Source: Bacillus pseudomycoides
GTDB taxonomy: Bacteria; Bacillota; Bacilli; Bacillales; Bacillaceae_G
Length of the DNA: 64,000 nucleotides
NCBI RefSeq assembly: GCF_022811845.1
Contig: NZ_CP064266.1
Location: forward strand, 2,790,001-2,854,000
Reading direction: 5' to 3'
The notes below the pieces were generated by a model, which was not told the origin of the DNA, ran no database searches, and saw only the letters and a list, made by a program, of their open reading frames with translations. The position numbers and the translations under genes are program-made. This document shows, piece after piece, positions 8,981 through 17,098 of the stretch (position 1 is the first letter of the stretch; every line of letters begins with the position of its first letter).

Positions 8981-9133
8981 ATGGTAAAACGAAAAGTAAA
9001 GCAACATGCAGCAATGAATCATAATAAAACCCCAAAAGAAAGTCTGCCAGATGCGGAATTTGCGGTAGAGTATGAAAATGAAAATCCAGCGAAATATGCA
9101 AATCGTAATTCAAAAAAGGGTAAGCAAAAATGA
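8981..9133 (+). CDS. Small basic hydrophilic protein, spore-type
   Basis: A 50-residue frame starting MVKRKVKQHAAMNHNKTPKE and ending in a Lys-rich tail. Its composition (Lys, Asn, Glu; almost no hydrophobics) resembles minor small acid-soluble spore proteins, but no specific family is recognised. A GGGAAGG lies at good distance from ATG 8981, and the stop codon lies within a strong terminator stem. Together these make it a convincing small gene. Confidence 0.7.
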   Translation: MVKRKVKQHAAMNHNKTPKESLPDAEFAVEYENENPAKYANRNSKKGKQK

Positions 9134-9162
9134 GGCGTTTTTTACAAACGCCTCATTTTTTT
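9126..9162 (+). terminator. Terminator after the 50-residue gene
   Basis: A 15-bp perfect stem (AAAAATGAGGCGTTT and complement) with a 5-nt loop, continuing into T residues. Confidence 0.9.
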
Positions 9163-9361
9163 GTGGGATTTTTAATCATTTTTTAATTATTTGTAAATTT
9201 TCTGTTTTTTTGCTGGGGAAAAATATGAAAAAACACTGAAGTAGCAACGTATTACACAAAAACAAACAACAAACAAAAGATTAATGTTGGTTTAATACTG
9301 TTTTTACACTGGGCGTTTATATTGGAGCTATACATAAGAAAAATAAAAGGAGAGAGAAATA

Positions 9362-9864
9362 GTGAAAAAACATTCTTTAAAGCTGTAGCAACCGGGGGAG
9401 TATTTTCTTTATTAATGGGATGTGGTGCTAAGAAAGAAGAAACTGCTGAAGCGAAAGTGAAAGATGACAAATTGTCTGGCTCAAAACCAGCAAAATTGGC
9501 AGGTGCTGGAGAATATCCAGTTGGTGTATCTATGATTTATAGCGATCTAAAAGAAAAACCAAAAGGCGTACCAATTGAAGTTGCTCTTCCGAAAGAAGGA
9601 CTGGGCTGGGAAGTAGAAGCCAATGCATTAATTAAGAAAGATAATGCGAAAAACGATAAGATTGCCAAGGCATTCCTAGATTTGGCAATTACAGATGATG
9701 TCGTGAAGTTGTATTTTGAGAAAAATGGATTTGCAACGATTAAAAATGATTATAAACTGTAAGATGTTTTCCCGAAAGATGTAACAGACAAGTTATATAA
9801 AAATAATGATTTTAAATGGGCAGTGGATAATCACGGTAAAATTTTAGAATGTTGGGAAAAATAA
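9362..9864 (+). pseudogene. Remnant of a phosphonate/iron-type ABC substrate-binding lipoprotein
   Basis: A decayed binding-protein gene. A GTG at 9362 with an upstream AAGGAGAG is followed by six A residues. One more A would give MKKTFFKAVATGGVFSLLMGCGAK, a lipoprotein signal with the Cys lipobox; as it stands the frame stops after eight codons. The next 100 or so residues jump from a short linker to the C-terminal region (PVGVSMIYSDLKEK, PKEGLGWEVEANALI), so most of the N-terminal lobe is deleted. A TAA at 9760 then interrupts a frame that continues in register as DVFPKDVTDKLYKNNDFKW to 9864. The C-terminal sequence is like 2-aminoethylphosphonate-type binding proteins, but this assignment is from memory. 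No permease, ATPase or catabolic genes follow. Confidence 0.8.
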
Positions 9865-9922
9865 TTTGATCAAAAAGAAGAACCGAAAAAGTAAGTGGGA
9901 GAGAGAAAGATGGGGTGAAGTG

Positions 9923-10705
9923 ATGTCTGTTGTTGGAGAAGAAAGAAAGCGTAGTATTCTTGAAAAGGTAGAATTTAAAGGGAAAGTGAAAGTTTCAGAG
10001 TTAGCACGTGAATTTTCAGTATCAACAGAAACCATTCGTAGATATTTAGAAGAGCTTGATCGGGAACAGAAGTTGAAGAAAGTATATGGAGGAGCAGTCC
10101 AGCTTCCAGGAGCCGGTATAGAACCACCTATGTTAGAAAGAGAAATGCTATATATTGAAGAAAAGAAAAGAATTGGTTATAAAGCAGCAACTTTTGTAGA
10201 AGATGGAGATGTAATTGTTATCGATGATGGGAGCACGCCACTCCAAATGGTTCCTTATCTCGTACATCGGAAAAACTTAACTGTCGTGACGAGTTCATTT
10301 CCTGTTGCAACCCAATTGATTTCTTCTATAAATAAAAAAATGTTTGATGGTGAAGTATTGTTCATTGGAGGAAAGGTGTCTCCAAAACATTGCCGCGTAT
10401 CAGGGTCTATTTCACAGCAAGTCATTCGTCAGTTTCATTTTCATAAGGCATTTATTTCAATTGATGGATTGTTACCTAGCTTTGGAATTTCGAGTTTTGA
10501 ATTGGAAAAAGCTAAGTTATCAGAAACGATGATTCAATTAGCGGAAAAAACATTTGTTTTATGCGATCATACAAAGATTGGGCTCAAAGGAAATTATCGA
10601 ATTGCTGGTTTGTCTAGTATTGAGCATGTCATTTGTGATAAAAAAATGCCGCATAGTTGTGAAGAATTTATTTCAAAAAATAATATTCGTTGGACGATTA
10701 GTTAA
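9923..10705 (+). CDS. DeoR-family transcriptional regulator
   Basis: A 260-residue DeoR/GlpR-type repressor. The N-terminal helix-turn-helix reads RSILEKVEFKGKVKVSELAREFSVSTETIRRYLEELD in two parts around residues 9-45, followed by KKVYGGAV, and the DeoR sensor domain follows (VIVIDDGSTPLQM, VTSSFPVA, LFIGGKV). ATG 9923 is preferred because GGGGTGAAGTG precedes it; the frame stays open to 9866. It follows the binding-protein relic directly and may have controlled a lost sugar-phosphate or phosphonate operon. Confidence 0.9.
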   Translation: MSVVGEERKRSILEKVEFKGKVKVSELAREFSVSTETIRRYLEELDREQKLKKVYGGAVQLPGAGIEPPMLEREMLYIEEKKRIGYKAATFVEDGDVIVIDDGSTPLQMVPYLVHRKNLTVVTSSFPVATQLISSINKKMFDGEVLFIGGKVSPKHCRVSGSISQQVIRQFHFHKAFISIDGLLPSFGISSFELEKAKLSETMIQLAEKTFVLCDHTKIGLKGNYRIAGLSSIEHVICDKKMPHSCEEFISKNNIRWTIS

Positions 10706-10756
10706 ATATAAATTTAAGTGAAAACCCCTGATATACGCATCTTCTTTTAGTTATGA

Positions 10757-10905
10757 GAGAGGATCAAACCATGCGTAGAAGCGGTCAGATCCTTTTTCTG
10801 TCCCAACAAGCCAAGTAAAGCAGCAAGAGAAAATAAGTGCAAGTCCTCTGTTGCATTCATAGCGGCGAATTATATGTTGGAAAATTAAAATGGATGTATA
10901 ATATG
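10757..10905 (+). repeat. Dispersed repeat R1, copy 1
   Basis: About 150 bp that aligns along its length with 16645-16800. It begins with a stem GGATC / GATCC around a conserved loop containing ATGCGTAGAAGCGGTC, and a T5 run follows. Later parts conserve GCCAAGT, AGTGCA, GAATTATA and GTTG-AAAA-T-AAAATG. It contains no credible gene. Confidence 0.7.
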
Positions 10906-11024
10906 GTGATACGAGAGGATTTGAAAAAGTTTTGCAGCGGCACAAAAGATGGACACATTTTTCAGTTTCCTTCATATAATTTACCAATAGAAAAAAAGTT
11001 GACTGGAGGAAAGAAGGGGAAGAG

Positions 11025-11144
11025 GTGTCGGAACGCTTGTATAATAAACTTATATTATATGCGAATATACTACAAAAGCTCGGCATTATTAACGAACAAG
11101 AAAAGGGTGAAATGCTACAAATGATGAATAAAAAGGCTCTGTGA
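11025..11144 (+). CDS. Small protein of 39 residues, unknown
   Basis: A GTG-started frame, MSERLYNKLILYANILQKL then GIINEQEKGEMLQMMNKKAL, with purine-rich GGAGGAAAGAAGGGGAAGAG upstream. The sequence forms one amphipathic helix pair and looks coding. The stop codon is embedded in a terminator hairpin, which supports a short independent gene. No family is recognised. Confidence 0.55.
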   Translation: MSERLYNKLILYANILQKLGIINEQEKGEMLQMMNKKAL

Positions 11145-11158
11145 AAGAGTCTTTTTTT
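11130..11158 (+). terminator. Terminator of the 39-residue gene
   Basis: An 11-bp stem with one G-T pair (AAAAAGGCTCT / AGAGTCTTTTT), a 5-nt loop and a T8 run. Confidence 0.8.
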
Positions 11159-11204
11159 TGTTATGTAACATTTTCCTAATTTGCAAGTGAATGCAGAAAT
11201 CATA

Positions 11205-11233
11205 TTGACAAAAAGAGATTCTCATGTGATAAT
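11205..11233 (+). promoter_or_regulatory. Sigma-A type promoter before the aldolase-like gene
   Basis: TTGACA at 11205-11210, a 17-bp spacer and GATAAT at 11228-11233. It lies 90 bases before the start codon at 11323. Confidence 0.6.
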
Positions 11234-11322
11234 TCAATTAAATTTTTCGAATAATCAAAAAATATTTCTTCTACATAGAAATGGTAAAATCATTATAGTG
11301 ATATTCTCATGGGGGTGACGAA

Positions 11323-11955
11323 ATGTTATTTTTTTTAAAGAAATGGCAAGAGTTGAGGGATATAAAGATGGAATTAGCTCTTCGTGATTGGTTTTATGGT
11401 ACAAAAATTAGTCTATCTATGCGGACATCACAAGAGCCATTAACATTTTTAGTAAATATTGAAGGGAGAGACAAAGGGTTATATGCAGAAGAGGACTTTA
11501 TTGTAGTAAATAGTATGTGTGAGCCTGTATTTGAAAATGATGAAAAACCTGCAACTGAGTCATTTATGCATGCTGATATTTATAAAAAAGGAAACGCAGA
11601 TTGTATTTTACAAGTTCAAACTGTAGATAGTCATTTAATGGCAGAGCTATATGGAAAAGAAGGGGAAGTCACATTTGAAAAGCGGACTGTAGAACGTGTT
11701 TTTGGAAAAGAAGGTATCACAGAGATTACAATTCCAATTGTAGAAAATGAAAAGAAGTTCGCTGATCTATTAGAGAATCATGTTCCTAATTTTATAGAAG
11801 GCGGAGGAGCTGTACTTGTTCATAATTATGGAATGCTTGTATGGGGAAAGACGCCAGAAGAGACGAAAAAATGGTTAGAAGGATTAGAGTATTTAATGAA
11901 TTATCATGTGAAATTATTGATGATTAAAGGGACTAAGAGTTCTTCAGTTATATAA
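11323..11955 (+). CDS. Class II aldolase / MtnB-like protein lacking zinc ligands
   Basis: A 210-residue member of the class II aldolase/adducin fold, closest in feel to methylthioribulose-1-phosphate dehydratase (MtnB): RDWFYGTKISLSM, FLVNIEGRDKGLYAEEDF, TESFMHADIYKKGNADC. The usual HxHT zinc motif reads QVQTVDSH (Gln97, Gln99), and the NHG-type third histidine reads HNYGM (Tyr169). The acidic residue in ATES is kept. With all three usual zinc ligands changed it is unlikely to be an active metalloenzyme and may be a pseudoenzyme or have a new role. No mtn genes are nearby. GGGGGTGA precedes ATG 11323. Confidence 0.75.
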   Translation: MLFFLKKWQELRDIKMELALRDWFYGTKISLSMRTSQEPLTFLVNIEGRDKGLYAEEDFIVVNSMCEPVFENDEKPATESFMHADIYKKGNADCILQVQTVDSHLMAELYGKEGEVTFEKRTVERVFGKEGITEITIPIVENEKKFADLLENHVPNFIEGGGAVLVHNYGMLVWGKTPEETKKWLEGLEYLMNYHVKLLMIKGTKSSSVI

Positions 11956-12078
11956 TAAGAATCATGCACTACGCGCAAACTAATAAATGAAAGCGTTTTA
12001 AAAAGAGATTTCACTCATAAAATATGGGTCTCCTTATTATATATAGATTACATGTCGTCATGTGAGGAGGAACGTATT

Positions 12079-12702
12079 TTGCGAGTTAAATATCATTTTC
12101 TGCCGAAACAACAGGTGATATTTTGTAAGGATAATGATTTGGGGGAACAGGCGTTAAAACTGATGAATGAGAATGGGTATAGAGCGATTCCTGTTCTTGC
12201 AGAAGATGAGAAGGAATTTAAAGGGATTATTTATAAAGTAGATATTTTAGAAAGTAAATGTAATGAAGGTTTAGACGATATAGGTGTGGCAGATATTATG
12301 GAAGATAAATCTGCACATATTTTTGAAAAGGATTCTTTTTTTCGGGCCTTTTATGTAATTAGGCGTCTTCCATTTTTAGCTGTGTTGAATGAGTATAATG
12401 AGTTTGTTGGCATTTTAACACATTCTAATATATTTGATGTCATTGAAGATTCATTTGGGATGCAAACAGGTGGTTATATAATAACAATCGCGACGCAAGA
12501 TTGTAAGGGGACAATTAAGGAGTTAGGAACGCTTCTCAAGTCTTATCATATTGGTGGATTATTTACATTGGATAACGGTGATCAATATATGCGCCGTGTT
12601 ATCGTGAACATTACAGATGACTTAAGTGAAAAAGCATTAGAAACATTAATTGCAAAAATAGAGAAAAAAGGGTTTCGTGTTAGTCATGTAGATCATATAT
12701 GA
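12079..12702 (+). CDS. CBS-domain protein with C-terminal ACT-like domain (AcuB-like)
   Basis: A 207-residue soluble protein with a CBS pair at about residues 1-125 (NGYRAIPVLAEDEKEFKGIIYKVDIL in two parts, then LPFLAVLNEYNEFVGILTHSNIFDVI). A C-terminal region (YIITIATQDCKGTIKELGTLL...RRVIVNITDD) is shaped like an ACT domain. Such proteins bind adenine nucleotides or c-di-AMP; the ligand here is unknown. TTG 12079 is chosen because GAGGAGG lies 8 bases upstream; the ATG at 12052 would place that site inside the gene. Confidence 0.8.
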   Translation: MRVKYHFLPKQQVIFCKDNDLGEQALKLMNENGYRAIPVLAEDEKEFKGIIYKVDILESKCNEGLDDIGVADIMEDKSAHIFEKDSFFRAFYVIRRLPFLAVLNEYNEFVGILTHSNIFDVIEDSFGMQTGGYIITIATQDCKGTIKELGTLLKSYHIGGLFTLDNGDQYMRRVIVNITDDLSEKALETLIAKIEKKGFRVSHVDHI

Positions 12703-12751
12703 GGTTCTTATACGAATGTTTGTAAAGTGGCATTGGTGTAAGAGTAATATG

Positions 12752-12788
12752 AAAAATAGAGAACAGCATATAGCTGCTCTCTATTTTT
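12752..12788. terminator. Bidirectional terminator
   Basis: A near-perfect stem AAAAATAGAGA-CAGC / GCTG-TCTCTATTTTT lies between the convergent CBS protein and polysaccharide deacetylase genes. Confidence 0.85.
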
Positions 12789-13548
12789 ATTTGGAAACAG
12801 GTGGTGGTGAGAGGGCGAGATCGGATAAGAAAATAAAGTCTGCATGTTCACGAACTTTAGGGATATTGGACTTGATAACATGAGATGTAATTTCCCCAGG
12901 AGGACCAACATGACCGATTGCCACTACGACAGGTTTTTCTTTAATTCTTTGTAAGAGTACCTGTGCTTGCTTTGTGATATGGGATGGTGTATAAACGTCA
13001 TCAAAGAATAATTGGTTTTCTACAATAGGAACGCCTAATTCTTTTCCGATTTTCGGTACTACGCTATTAGGATTTGTTTTACTATCTAAATAAAAGAGGT
13101 TGTGCTTTTTACATACTGATAGTATGATTCGCATAATTCTTTCATCAGCCGTTACTTTAGAGCCCATATGATTGTTCATTCCAATGGCATGCGGAACTTC
13201 TTGAATCGCTTGTTCAATCCGTTTTTCAATTTCATGATCACTTAAATCGGTTGTAATAGCTTTAGGACCAAGCCATTCTTTCTTTCCTTTAATAGGTTCC
13301 ATTGGCATATGAATAATGACTTCATGTCCTTTTTGATGGGCAGCTATTGCATCTTGTTTTGTAGATGGAAGAAAGGGCATAACGGCTACAGTAAGTGGAA
13401 TGGGAAGGGATAGCATCCTTTCCGTTCCCTTCATATTATTTCCGAAATCATCGATTACGATGGCAACCTTATTTGTATGTGCATATGTTTGAAGAGGGAA
13501 AATGCCAGTAAATAATGTAATGAAAAAAATAATGATATGTTTCCGCAT
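12787..13548 (-). CDS. Divergent polysaccharide deacetylase family protein (YibQ-like)
   Basis: An exported 253-residue protein of the divergent polysaccharide deacetylase family. A signal peptide covers residues 1-23 (MRKHIIIFFITLFTGIFPLQ, then TYA). The fold shows VAIVIDDFGNN (paired Asp), EVIIHMPMEP, IGMNNHMGSKVT and VVVAIGHVGPPGE. The Asp/His positions that bind metal in this family are present, but the true substrate of the family is not settled. It is transcribed alone, from a long upstream gap. Confidence 0.88.
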   Translation of the reverse strand: MRKHIIIFFITLFTGIFPLQTYAHTNKVAIVIDDFGNNMKGTERMLSLPIPLTVAVMPFLPSTKQDAIAAHQKGHEVIIHMPMEPIKGKKEWLGPKAITTDLSDHEIEKRIEQAIQEVPHAIGMNNHMGSKVTADERIMRIILSVCKKHNLFYLDSKTNPNSVVPKIGKELGVPIVENQLFFDDVYTPSHITKQAQVLLQRIKEKPVVVAIGHVGPPGEITSHVIKSNIPKVREHADFIFLSDLALSPPPVSK

Positions 13549-13647
13549 ATAAGAAGTTCCTTTCTGATTGAATAATTGGCTGTAAATGACGCTCCATCAA
13601 AGTTCTAGTTAGTGAACCAAAAGATATGTAACTTATGTGCACTGACA

Positions 13648-13721
13648 GAAAAAGTCTGATTGGTGAGTGCTAATAATCAGTAGGATGAAGGGAACTTTTA
13701 CTGACTTAGTTTTCACTTTAG
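13648..13721 (-). repeat. Dispersed repeat R3, copy 1 (inverted relative to copy 2)
   Basis: Read on the minus strand it matches 24188-24262 over about 75 bp, sharing AAAGTGAAA, CTGATTATTAG and CACCAATC-GACTTTTT (with one base different). The inner arms pair as AGTCAG / CTGATT, with a G-T pair. The rest of the 580-bp gap from 13549 to 14130 shows AT-rich sequence and no gene. Confidence 0.65.
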
Positions 13722-14130
13722 AGAAAATGGATCTTTTTTAATAAAATAGGATAGGCTACTTTATTTGTGAAGATGGAGATACAAATCTATAATTATGATT
13801 TGCATTTTTGACATAAATTAAACGGGAAAAATGTCGAAGTAACGTAAGTTAAAAATTTAAAAAGCAGAGTTTATTGATCGTTTACAAAAAATAACATGAA
13901 AAAAATGTCTATTATTGCGAATGTATTTACAAAGATAGAATAATTTGTAATAATTCTCAAAGTGAGGATAAAGATTTGTAAATTACAGGGAGAAAATGTT
14001 AAAAATTCTGATTATTCCAATTCAAATGAAGTATACATTGTAGCTTGAATGCATGGAGTGAAAATGAAGTAGAGAGTATGGAAGAATAATGAGGGGGATA
14101 TGGATGTTTACAGCAAAACGGAGGTACACA

Positions 14131-14385
14131 ATGGAAAAGCTTTCGCGTGATATTCATATGAAACGTGAAGAAATGATTCATTTAGGTTTAACAAACGGAT
14201 TAAATAGTACGGAAACAATTCAAGTGAGTCAAGAATTGGACAAGCTTATTTTACAGTACCAACACTATAAAGAACAACAAACACCAAGATGGTTAATATT
14301 TATGAAGATACCTTTTTTTCACATAGAACATGCGGGAAAATCAAGTGCTTTTTGGAAAATGTTTGTGACTGCTTTTATGAAATAA
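14131..14385 (+). CDS. Spo0E-family aspartyl-phosphate phosphatase
   Basis: Dephosphorylates Spo0A~P and so delays sporulation. The protein has 84 residues from ATG 14131, which has GGAGG six bases upstream. It carries the family pattern: two helices with SQELDKLILQYQ near residues 33-45, the SQELD motif being the catalytic signature. The C-terminal half (RWLIFMKIPFFHIEHAGKSS) is longer than in the shortest relatives. It is convergent with the kinase at 14415-15911, which may feed the same phosphorelay. Confidence 0.9.
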   Translation: MEKLSRDIHMKREEMIHLGLTNGLNSTETIQVSQELDKLILQYQHYKEQQTPRWLIFMKIPFFHIEHAGKSSAFWKMFVTAFMK

Positions 14386-14386
14386 A

Positions 14387-14419
14387 CATAATTATCCTCC
14401 TTAGAGAAGGATAATTATG
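14387..14419. terminator. Shared terminator between spo0E-like gene and kinase
   Basis: A 12-bp perfect stem (CATAATTATCCT / AGGATAATTATG) overlaps the kinase stop codon. The T tract is weak, so efficiency is uncertain. Confidence 0.6.
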
Positions 14420-15911
14420 CGAGATCTAATGGAAGTTTTATATGGACAGTGGTTCCTTTATTTTCTTTGCTATCAATCACAATTTGTCCATCATACATTT
14501 CTATAATTCGTTTGCATATGACAAGGCCAAGACCTGTTCCGGTATCTTTGTTGGTAAAGAACGGATGAAAGAGGTGTTTTTGAATATGCTTTGGGATACC
14601 TTTTCCTGTGTCAACAATGTGTAATTGTGCGTATTCTTTGTTACTGGTAACCTGAATTGTTAACGTATCACCAGACGACATGGCTTCAATTGCGTTTTTT
14701 GTAATATTTAAAATCACTTGTTTCATATGATCTTTTGAACAACGTATATGAACAGGATGCTCTGGTAACTGCAAGGTGAATATAATGTTATACAAATGTG
14801 CTTCCGATTGAATAATTAATGCTACCTCTTGAAGGATATCTCTTACATCATACTTTTTTTCAATAATCGCTGTTGGTTTGCCAAGAATAAGAAATTCGTT
14901 AACAATTTCATTAATACGTTCTATTTCTTGTTCAATAACAGAGAAATAGAATTGGTCTTGCTCTTGTGTATGTTTTTCTTTTAGGAGTGTTACAAGGCCT
15001 TTAATTCCGGTAAGTGGATTCCGGATTTCATGAGCTGTACTAGCTGCAAAAGTACCAACTAATTCAATTTTTTGTATTTCATTTTGTTGTCTCTCCAATT
15101 TTGTTTGTCGTTTCAGCAAAATATATTGAATGAGTAAAAATAAAATCGTCATTAAAAATAAAGTAACGAGACATTCTACTATAACCGTTTGGTATAAAGT
15201 TGTTTTATGAATAGGTAATGGAGAAACGGAAACTTGCCAGTTTAATTTTTGTAGCGGAGTAGAAAGTGTATTCGTATGTGGCTTACTTGACTCGTTATTA
15301 TCATCTCTCAAAAAGATAACGCCATGCTGATCGGTCACTTCAAAATGATACTGTGGCTTGATTGCATTTAAAGCAGATGAAATATAATCAAAACGTAAAC
15401 TTGCTAACAATAATCCAGACGCTTTCTTGTCTTTTGTAAAAATGGGCGTGGCGATTAAGATGGCTTGGTGGCCAAGAACACGATCTGTAATGACAGAGGA
15501 CACAGTTGTTTTTTTAGTTTTAAAAGCTTCTAGTATGTAACTTCGATCGGCGACGCGAATGGGAGTTACTAATCCTTTAGATGCTACCGTAATGAAAGCA
15601 TCTTTATTCGCAAAGTATAGTCCAGAAAAACGTTTGTCTCTTTCGTCTGTATCACGAAGTATTTGTTCAATTCCAGTCATGTTTTCTGTTTCTGTATTTA
15701 CGACCATAGAAAGCATTTCTAAAGCGGAAATTGCTTCGCCGATATGATGGTCTAAATAGTCCCTATATACAAATAAGGCAGTATGAGCACCTAGCTTGTT
15801 TGCCTGTTGCATCTGATATGTATGATAGGAATATAAAACTGTACCGATTCCAAGTGTGGGTAATATGGCAAGTAATATATATAGAATGATGTTTCGTAAA
15901 TTCCGGTTCAA
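14415..15911 (-). CDS. Sporulation-type sensor histidine kinase with extracellular Cache-like domain
   Basis: A 498-residue membrane kinase. The order is a first transmembrane segment at 8-28, an extracytoplasmic Cache-like domain (about 35-250, with GLYFANKDAFITVASKG, ADRSYILEAFKT and GHQAILIATPIFTKDK), and a second membrane segment at about 245-268. The kinase core follows, with the H-box ASTAHEIRNPLTGIKG near residue 300, N-box NITKNAIEA, DTGKGIP and GTGLGLVIC. The Spo0A-phosphorelay type of H-box and the Spo0E neighbour suggest a phosphorelay kinase. It appears to be the counterpart of one of the B. anthracis sporulation kinases (BA1351, from memory). No response regulator gene is adjacent. 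Confidence 0.88.
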   Translation of the reverse strand: MNRNLRNIILYILLAILPTLGIGTVLYSYHTYQMQQANKLGAHTALFVYRDYLDHHIGEAISALEMLSMVVNTETENMTGIEQILRDTDERDKRFSGLYFANKDAFITVASKGLVTPIRVADRSYILEAFKTKKTTVSSVITDRVLGHQAILIATPIFTKDKKASGLLLASLRFDYISSALNAIKPQYHFEVTDQHGVIFLRDDNNESSKPHTNTLSTPLQKLNWQVSVSPLPIHKTTLYQTVIVECLVTLFLMTILFLLIQYILLKRQTKLERQQNEIQKIELVGTFAASTAHEIRNPLTGIKGLVTLLKEKHTQEQDQFYFSVIEQEIERINEIVNEFLILGKPTAIIEKKYDVRDILQEVALIIQSEAHLYNIIFTLQLPEHPVHIRCSKDHMKQVILNITKNAIEAMSSGDTLTIQVTSNKEYAQLHIVDTGKGIPKHIQKHLFHPFFTNKDTGTGLGLVICKRIIEMYDGQIVIDSKENKGTTVHIKLPLDLA

Positions 15912-16146
15912 GGTTGTTACTCCTTCTTTTTATTATCATTATATATAAACTGTGTTAAAATTGTCATGCTTTTATTTAATATGTAATTGTTAGTATATTT
16001 TTAGTATGAAGAAAGAGTAAAACTGAGAAGTGATTGAGCAATCACTCGGAGACAAAAGGAGCCATTGATAGCTACTTTATGAATGACCTCTTTATTTAGT
16101 AGATTGTATCGAGTGCTTATGAATTTAGGTGAAGGGTTGAAATTGT

Positions 16147-16593
16147 ATGAAATTGAATGATGGACGAGAAGATATTTCTCAATCTTTAAAAGTGTTTATT
16201 GCACTATCGCGTGTGCACCGTGCTGTTATGGATACGACAAATAAATCAATACAAAGTAATGGATTAAATCCAACTGAGTTTGCTGTGTTAGAATTGCTAT
16301 ATCATAAAGATAGTCAGCCGCTTCAACAAATTGGAGAGCGTATTTTAATTGCAAGTGGAAGTATTACGTACGTTGTCGATAAGTTAGAAAAAAAGGGGCT
16401 TGTGAAACGAATTCCATGCCCAAATGATCGTCGTGTTATATATGCGCAGTTAACAGAGGAAGGAGAGACCTTCATCGCTTCTATTTTTCCAAATCATGAA
16501 AAAGTTATACATGATTCCTTTGAAATGTTAACAAAAGAGGAGAAGGATGAGTTGTTATCTTTACTTAAAAAAGTTGGAAAGTATGAAAGATGA
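16147..16593 (+). CDS. MarR-family transcriptional regulator
   Basis: A 148-residue winged-helix regulator with the MarR order: NPTEFAVLELLYHKDSQPLQQIGERILIASGSITYVVDKLEKKGLVKR (in pieces, residues 44-95), then a wing with PCPNDRRVIYAQLTEEGETFI. The DRR motif of MarR wings is intact. The ligand is unknown. It stands alone, followed by repeats R1 and bcr1-like, and its target is not evident. Confidence 0.9.
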   Translation: MKLNDGREDISQSLKVFIALSRVHRAVMDTTNKSIQSNGLNPTEFAVLELLYHKDSQPLQQIGERILIASGSITYVVDKLEKKGLVKRIPCPNDRRVIYAQLTEEGETFIASIFPNHEKVIHDSFEMLTKEEKDELLSLLKKVGKYER

Positions 16594-16644
16594 TATATGT
16601 AAGTACAAATTGAAAAAACAACAGAAAACCTTTCTTTTTTGGTG

Positions 16645-16800
16645 GGAGGGACCGTCCAGAGCAATGCGTAGAAGCGGTCGGGTCCTTTTTCAGCCCCATG
16701 CCAAGTGAAAACAAAGGTAGAGCACGAGTGCAGGTCATCATTTGTTATGCGAAGCAGGGAATTATAGGTTGAAAAATCAAAATGCCATTTATATAACATG
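16645..16800 (+). repeat. Dispersed repeat R1, copy 2
   Basis: Matches copy 1 at 10757-10905. The opening stem is GGACC (16649-16653) with GGTCC (16681-16685) and a T5 run, versus GGATC/GATCC in copy 1. One base pair has changed on both sides, so pairing is preserved. The conserved loop sequence is ATGCGTAGAAGCGGTC. Confidence 0.7.
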
Positions 16801-16803
16801 TGT

Positions 16804-16841
16804 AAAAAGCTTTCGATGCAAAAGAATCAAAGGCTTTTTTG
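16804..16841 (+). terminator. Intrinsic terminator-like hairpin
   Basis: AAAAAGC-TTT pairs with AAAGGCTTTTT with one bulged base, ending in T6. The bcr1-like element begins immediately after it. Confidence 0.6.
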
Positions 16842-16951
16842 TTTATCCCGCTATTTGCGAGAGGTAATACTCTCACCTCAAAATTCAATGAAAGAAAAGA
16901 AGTTAAGTGGGAGGATAAAGAAAATCTCCACAAATGGAAGTTTTACTTTAT
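16842..16951 (+). repeat. bcr1-like dispersed repeat, copy 1
   Basis: A 110-bp element bounded by TTTAT on both sides (16842-16846 and 16947-16951). It starts TCCCGCTATTTGCG, contains CTCAAAATT and AAAGAAGTTAAGTGGGAGG, and its ends CCCGCT and AGTGGG pair with one G-T. Sequence and flanks agree with what I recall of B. cereus-group bcr1 elements. Confidence 0.65.
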
Positions 16952-17098
16952 ATCGGTAGTAGACTTCATTCACAGTTCTAGAAGAAGTATAGAAGGAATG
17001 TTACAGCTTCTGACGAATTTTGCTGAGGAATAAAAGGAGATTCAGAAAAAGAAATGGAATTATAGTAATGGTACATATAATTGAGAGGAGGCACATTC

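Noticed and set aside
10837..11124. 95-residue plus-strand frame over repeat R1
   Set aside because: It runs through non-coding repeat sequence and the real 39-residue gene lies in another frame at its end.
10751..11203. 150-residue minus-strand frame containing EKGSDRFYAWF, similar to EKGPDRFYAL in the minus-strand frame at 16494-16799
   Set aside because: The likeness comes from both frames reading through repeat R1. Neither has a ribosome site or protein-like composition.
13629..13644. TATGTAACTTATGTGC as a possible PlcR box
   Set aside because: The right half does not match the required NCATA end, so it is not a PlcR site.
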